From NCBI GenBank assembly GCA_034766995.1, contig CM068315.1, positions 6,768,685 to 6,832,684 on the forward strand: 64,000 nucleotides of DNA. The letters are read 5' to 3'. Positions 58,566 through 64,000 of the stretch are shown here, piece after piece (positions within the stretch are counted from its first letter, which is position 1; the number at the start of each line of letters is the position of its first letter). A program made the position numbers and the translations under genes. The notes below the pieces were generated by a model, which made no database searches, had not been told where the DNA came from, and was given only the letters and a program-made list of their open reading frames with translations. The stretch comes from Acanthacorydalis orientalis. Lineage: Eukaryota > Arthropoda > Insecta > Megaloptera > Corydalidae.

Positions 58566-59089
58566 ATATATATATATATATATATATATGCTTTTGAGAT
58601 TATGTTAGGTTTGAAATTTTCAAATTACATTTATGATTCATAAAATGTATTATTTTTAATAGCATGGATTGTAGAAAAATCAGTATATTTTTTTAATGTT
58701 AAATAATTCAAAATTTCACGTGTCGAAAATGTAAATTAGAAAGTATTTTTTTTTTATAAAATACACCGGAAAAATTGAGATATTCTCTACCTGTCACTCA
58801 TACGATCAGCGAATATTTCCACGGTGTTTTGGTCACTTGGCGCGTCAAATAATTCGAGTGGAACAATTGTTTCAGGTACAACGTTTCCTGGAGCGCGTTT
58901 TCCAAAAGAGTATGCGGTAGATAGTTCACTTGCTTTGAATCCACGCGTCGTACGTGGCTGTTTTGAAGATCTTAGACGTAAGTTATTGTATCTCGATGCT
59001 GGTGTACACGTGGGAAAAAGAGATGCAAGAAGTACTACAGTTGCTACGATAACCAAAAGAGTCATTTGTGTGTTTTGAGACGATGCCAT
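58375..59089 (-). CDS. AT: Allatotropin neuropeptide precursor
   Basis: Precursor of the insect neuropeptide allatotropin, a myoactive hormone named for stimulating juvenile hormone synthesis. Coding exons are 58791-59089 and 58375-58510 (intron donor GTAGAG, acceptor TTTTAG), giving 144 residues ending in TAA. Residues 1-30 are a signal peptide (TLLVIVATVVLLASLFPT). The peptide GFKASELSTAYSF (50-62) follows RTTR and precedes GKR, giving cleavage and C-terminal amidation. The C-terminal region begins SFPLDWFVEEM and holds a complete EF-hand-like loop at 126-137 (DANGDGLLSAEE), matching the conserved tail I know from moth allatotropin precursors. The mature peptide is unusual in ending -SF-amide rather than -GF-amide. 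The ATG follows a good acceptor (TTCTGTTACAG), so a 5' UTR exon exists upstream. Only one peptide copy is encoded. Confidence 0.9.
58517..58590. repeat. (TA)n microsatellite in the allatotropin intron
   Basis: TA dinucleotides broken by one TTTG, starting almost at the 3' splice acceptor of the second exon (58511-58512). It fills a large part of the 280-bp intron. Confidence 0.9.
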
Positions 59090-59156
59090 GTTTGTTAAAA
59101 TCTGTAACAGAATAATATCTGTTAAATTTATTATTTGAGAGATGCTTCAAAAATAG

Positions 59157-59204
<48 letters not shown>

Positions 59205-59716
59205 AGACAATTAACTCTTATTTAATTATTGGCTTTAAACTAGAAATATCTATGTTTATTTAATTACTTAAATAGATAGATACTAAAAGTGCATTTCTAC
59301 AAAGAATATTAAAAAATCGAAGTACTTTTCCTCGTCTTAAGTTACTAACAAGTATGTATCCTTAAATGAAAAAATCTTAAGAGAATAAATATGAAACGGA
59401 GCTCATTCGAATGAAATAGCGAACTCAATATGTGAAAAAATTATTCAGTTAATACATCTCGTCTATTTTTATTTTTTGATGACAACGCGACTTGTATCTC
59501 ATAATAATTCATTGACTTCAGATAGCCCAAAGGAATATAACGTTTTGTGTATTGAAAATAACAAGAAAGTAAAGAAGAGAAATTGAATGGATACAAAAAA
59601 ACTGTGTTTTTTTTTTACATAAATAAGGAAATATCTGTGTATGCAAGATATTGGATTTATAAAATTTCTAGGAATTAAAGTAGGCTTTTCTTCAACCGTG
59701 GCCTATCAATGGTTTA

Positions 59717-59779
<63 letters not shown>

Positions 59780-59981
59780 GGGATATGCAACTCACGCTTC
59801 CACAGAAAAGTATTAAAAAAATTAAAAATTAAAAAAAACATGTTATCTCCCATTTATCCTATTATTCCCATTTAGTATTTTAGTATTGAATTGAACTAAA
59901 ATACTAAATAAAAAATAACGTGACTTTTCTTAATCCCTGCACTCCTTTTAATACTTCCATATGGAAGCCTAAATTGAATCA

Positions 59982-60022
<41 letters not shown>

Positions 60023-60802
60023 TAAAATTAAATATAATTAATTTGCTATGCTTTCAAATTAGCGCGCTTGAATCAACTGTGATTCAAAATGCAACTATGG
60101 CACATAGTGTCTGCCATCTAGGAGTTAATTTTCGAATTTTCGATATTTATTACTTAAATAACAACTGAATTTCTATATAATCGTCAGTTGTTTTATAAAT
60201 ATTGTGATCTTGTGTTTGAACTATTTAATGTCAACACAGTTCGAGAAAGGTATTTATAACTATTTAACATAAAATTACTTAATTTTTTAAATTACATATT
60301 TATTAAGTTTAGTTCTATATGTATATAAAAGAACACCTAAAGAATATATGCAATAAAAGTAAATCATTGAAGGTTATGTTATAAAAGAATTAAATAGAGT
60401 GTATTCAGTTACAAAGTTACCAAATGCATTTTAATAAGAAATGATTTGTTAATGTAAAAAATGTTTTTTTATAAATCTAGGAAGTATAAAATATTCATAA
60501 AAAATCTCTATGGTTTAATCAAATAACAAAATGTAATACTTGAATGAAAAATGACTGTTTTTATAACGCAGAAAAACGTGTGTTTGATGTTTACATTATT
60601 GAATCACTACTTTTTTTATTAAAATTTATTGTACGTCTATGGTAATTGTTATTTCGCCACTTCTCAGTTTAATTTTTTCGACGAATAAGGGTGAAAAATG
60701 CCTATCTTTTTCATTTACTTTTTTTATTTATATAAAATTAAAAATAATTTAACTTATAAGAGTAAAAAAAAATGTGTTTAAACTTGCTCTTCCCGTACAC
60801 AG
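59090..60802. other. Region upstream of allatotropin, no gene seen
   Basis: AT-rich DNA with TA tracts at about 59158-59201, 59719-59777 and 59985-60015. The 5' UTR exon of allatotropin should lie here or further on but cannot be located. A short GC-richer island near 60060-60115 (AGCGCGCTTGAATC, TGTCTGCCATCTAGGAG) has no recognised function. Confidence 0.5.
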
Positions 60803-60885
60803 AACGGGCACATCAGTACGCATGCAAACGCTGGACCTGTACGCTGTACGGGAGAAACTGGCAAGTGGTTTAACTGAAATATTAG
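60803..60885 (+). CDS. Candidate internal coding exon of an unidentified gene
   Basis: An 83-nt segment flanked by a pyrimidine-rich acceptor (CTTGCTCTTCCCGTACACAG) and a strong donor (GTAAGT). It is much GC-richer than the flanks. Only one of the three frames is open, and it encodes a plausible peptide (core MQTLDLYAVREKLASGL). It would enter at phase 2 and leave at phase 1. No neighbouring exons are recognised within the window, so the rest of the gene would lie in long introns or beyond the right edge. I do not recognise the protein. Confidence 0.45.
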
Positions 60886-61497
60886 GTAAGTCAAAATATA
60901 TTAATAATATATTACAAAACTTAATATGAAAAGCCATAATAATATTTTTGTATTTATTTTGTGGCACACCTTCCCAAACATTTTTGTATATAAAATGAAT
61001 ACCATGTTATTAGTTTGTTATTTTTATCTCGTGCCGTTTTTTTTTATAATAGTTTTACTAAAAATTTAAAATTGATTTCTTAAACTTTGTTTGATTCAAT
61101 GCACTTAGAATAAACTTAAAAATATTTTCGTACGAGAGAATTCAGGTGAAATATAATTAATTAGTCTAATATTTTTATAATTATACTATAATATTATTTG
61201 ACAATAGTGTATGTTTTTTAGTCAGCGGGGACGTTTTTAAACCTTTGTATATTTTTTTATAAAAAACATTCAGTACTTAATTTTTTGCATTTGAAAAAAA
61301 TTAAATTTTCTAAAGGAGCATTCACTCGAGTCTGCGGTTTAATCTGTAATAAATAGTAATATGTAATAGTATAATATAAATTCATGAACTGCATTAATAA
61401 TTACATTAAAGTGTTAATGAAAAATTTAGAAATTATATATTCATATATTTTATATATATATATATATATATACATACACATACATACACACACACAT

Positions 61498-61552
<55 letters not shown>

Positions 61553-62015
61553 ATAGTTACATAAACGTATTATAATTCAAATAATACATAAATGCAGTTT
61601 TATAAGAATTTAAGTTTGATTATTAATAGTGTCTAACTAAATTCTTACGATATAGACTTCGATTCAACCTTTATTAAACCGAAAAATGTTTTATATAATA
61701 TGGTTTAATTTACATCGATAATAATAAAATTTATAATTAATGATCGATTGTTTTCGATCGAATTAACGATTATGTATTAATGAAATTGATATCACAAATC
61801 TATATATTAATGATAATGTACTCTTATAAAATACATCAGCATAAATTATTTGATACTTTGTCATTGATAACAGTCATGATTGATCGATAAAATTATCATT
61901 AAGTTTAAATATACATTCAACGTGCTTGATAAAATCTAATAATTAGCATGGGCTTGTTATATTTAGATAATTTTAAATACTTTAGATATACACATACATA
62001 TGTTTATATATATAC

Positions 62016-62083
<68 letters not shown>

Positions 62084-62094
62084 ATTTATATACT

Positions 62095-62115
62095 AGAGGG
62101 ATTCGCCCTCTGCTC
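62095..62115 (+). repeat. Left member of a 21-bp inverted-repeat pair
   Basis: AGAGGGATTCGCCCTCTGCTC; the reverse complement of 63774-63794 matches at 18 of 21 positions. Both are GC-rich islands in AT-rich DNA. Confidence 0.6.
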
Positions 62116-62240
62116 TCATTGCTCACCAACCCCCGCACTCATTGCACTACTGCTCATTGCAAACAATAAACATATTTTTTAAAATTCATTATGTCTGTAT
62201 AATTCTTACCAGATATATAACAACGTAATCATTTGTATAC

Positions 62241-62280
<40 letters not shown>

Positions 62281-62342
62281 GTATAATTTAAACATATAAA
62301 TATATATATATATATATATATTTATATGTTTAAATACTATTT

Positions 62343-62433
<91 letters not shown>

Positions 62434-62492
62434 TAACTAGAGAGATACATTTTAATATAAAATTTTGTTTAATCTAATATCATACTATATAG

Positions 62493-62861
62493 AAGGGGTG
62501 GGCAATTTCTTCGATAATAAGAGTCACATATAATACTTTTCATACATTTTGGAATGTTCAAGAACCTCACCCATCCAGAATTTGTTTTTACTGGATTCAG
62601 GAAATTTTAATTTAAACAATTGTTAGTTTTATATCTTTTTTAAGGACTGTCCATAACCGTAGAGCCACCTTAAATAGCAGTTTGGGTACATAATGCATAT
62701 GGACGTTTGAAAAGACAATGTGAATTACCCGTTTATATATAAAATATTCTAATATTGGTACATACTATACTTATAAATTATTAATATAAAATCTTAGGAA
62801 AAATGACAATAAAATCCAATATTGTCTTGGGAGCCGCACAGAGTAGCTTTGGGAGCCTATG
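62493..62861. mobile_element. hAT-like non-autonomous element (MITE) with 8-bp target duplication
   Basis: A 369-bp element starting AAGGGGTGGGCAATTTC and ending ...GGAGCCGCACAGAG...GGGAGCCTATG. Start and end resemble the CAGGGGTGGGCAA-type terminus and GGCCGCA motifs common in hAT elements. It is bracketed by identical 8-bp sequences, CTATATAG, at 62485-62492 and 62862-62869. That sequence fits the hAT target pattern nTnnnnAn. No open frame. The right terminus has diverged strongly from the left. Confidence 0.75.
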
Positions 62862-63188
62862 CTATATAGTTCGATATAATAACTACTTTGAATATTTATC
62901 ATAAAGAAACGTTTTAATTATAAACCAAAATGTCAAATAAAATAAAATGGTTGTATTCTTATTACCTTCTGTTATATACTATGGTAATTCATTCTCCTTT
63001 GCCATATTTATTTTTTCTGCAATATGCTTTTTAGAATTATATGGCATTAATTAATATTTCAATGAATGAAACAGTTTAAGGATACATATTTGTGTGATAT
63101 GACTAATTGTTTCTAATTTATTTGTTCTAATTTATTATAAAATGTATTCTGAAATTTCTAATACCACAATGTAAAACAAACTATATAT

Positions 63189-63236
<48 letters not shown>

Positions 63237-63773
63237 TATACATGTGTGCGTCTTAATTTATATACATGAAAGTAAAAAAATTATTATTCCTTTAAATTTT
63301 ATAGCATCCGGAATCCATATTTTATTCTTAAAATACAAAATAATCTATTGTAAATGAATGTATTACATAGTGTAAATATTTGAGTGGTAAATAACTATTT
63401 ATTATGGTGAAACATAAAAAATGAATAAAAGTGTGTGTGTATGTATATATATATATATATATATATACACACCCTTATTCATTTTTTGTGTTTCATCTTA
63501 ATATATAGTTATGTATTAAAATATGGTATTATACTCATAAATATATTCTCAACGCTTTTTTTCATTCAATTTTTGTTCTGAAGTAGTATATATATATATA
63601 TATATATCAAGTAGTATATATATATAAAATCACTACACATTTTAACACTGTATTTTGTTGTTAAGTTTTATAATCATTTCCAATAAAAATTTTACGACTT
63701 ACATTTTATGCAGATTGTTTATGCGTATAATTTATTAATTCCTGTTATTTGTTAAATGAGAGCATACGTTAAC

Positions 63774-63794
63774 GAGCGGGGGGCGAATCCTTCT
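63774..63794 (-). repeat. Right member of a 21-bp inverted-repeat pair
   Basis: GAGCGGGGGGCGAATCCTTCT, reverse-complementary to 62095-62115 with three mismatches. ATGAGAGCA also recurs beside both members, extending the similarity. Confidence 0.6.
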
Positions 63795-64000
63795 AACCAT
63801 GGTCTTGTAGAGTATATAGAGAACGAGGAAGACCCCCTGGTTTCTTAAAAATAGTTAAGAGGAACATTTAGAAACTTTAATCAACAAAATACAAAGATTA
63901 ATTTATTTTTTTGGGTATATATTGGCTATATACTTTGTAAAAATACAAATGACTTTTGTTTGTACTTATGATTTTATAAATTTATTTATCAATGCTTGAA

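Larger units (their letters stand above)
60886..64000. other. AT-rich right end with mobile-element traces
   Basis: Contains TA tracts (about 61506-61550, 62016-62071, 62345-62391, 63183-63232), a hAT-like element, and a pair of 21-bp inverted repeats 1.7 kb apart. A GC-richer island at 63795-63845 (ACCATGGTCTTGTAGAG ... GAAGACCCCCTGGTT) is partly palindromic. No gene seen. Confidence 0.5.

Overview
The window looks like nuclear DNA of an insect, most likely a hymenopteran. Genes are split by short AT-rich introns with GT...AG borders, intergenic DNA is extremely AT-rich, and (TA)n microsatellites occur by the dozen. The genes are typical of insects: the trithorax-group gene ash1, a family of secreted chitin-binding (CBM14/peritrophin-A) proteins, and an allatotropin neuropeptide precursor. 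The peptide (GFKASELSTAYSF-amide) carries the STA core I associate with hymenopteran allatotropins. The extreme AT bias would suit a parasitoid wasp such as a braconid. The species assignment is inference.

Layout. 1-9.5 kb: the 3' part of ash1 (+ strand, 12 coding exons, 5' end outside the window), with AT-hooks, AWS, SET, post-SET, bromodomain, PHD and BAH in the family order. 9.5-18.8 kb: AT-rich DNA with no convincing gene. 18.8-56 kb: a cluster of seven CBM14 genes, called CB1 to CB7 here. CB1 (-) is at 19.4-21.4 kb, CB2 (+) at 26.9-29.1, CB3 (+) at 32.9-35.0, CB4 (-) at 38.3-39.7, CB5 (-) at 43.9-45.8, CB6 (-) at 49.6-51.1 and CB7 (-) at 53.0-56.0. 58.4-59.1 kb: allatotropin (-). 59.1-64 kb: one orphan exon-like segment and mobile-element remains.

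All seven cluster genes share one architecture. A first coding exon of exactly 7 nt (ATG plus four bases) is followed by a phase-1 intron and one large exon that starts inside the signal peptide. In every case the spliced reading frame closes exactly. This moves the true start codon about 0.1-1.9 kb upstream of where a single-exon reading would place it. CB3/CB4 are diverged convergent paralogues. CB5/CB6 are near-identical products of a recent segmental duplication of about 3.5-5 kb. CB7 has grown into a 976-residue protein by tandem copying of a 255-bp CBM14 + poly-glycine unit (nine near-identical domains). CB4 has grown by copying a TTPKP pentapeptide. Together they look like a lineage-expanding set of secreted chitin-matrix proteins (cuticle, peritrophic matrix or similar). 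The tissue cannot be told from sequence.

Mobile elements are mostly relics: a broken mariner (40.4-41.7 kb), a truncated pogo/Tigger remnant between the two duplicated blocks (48.2-49.0 kb), a hAT-like non-autonomous element with a perfect 8-bp target duplication (62.5-62.9 kb), and a palindromic fold-back family seen twice (22.3-22.65 and 36.7-36.8 kb). A long inverted repeat lies in the CB1 intron.
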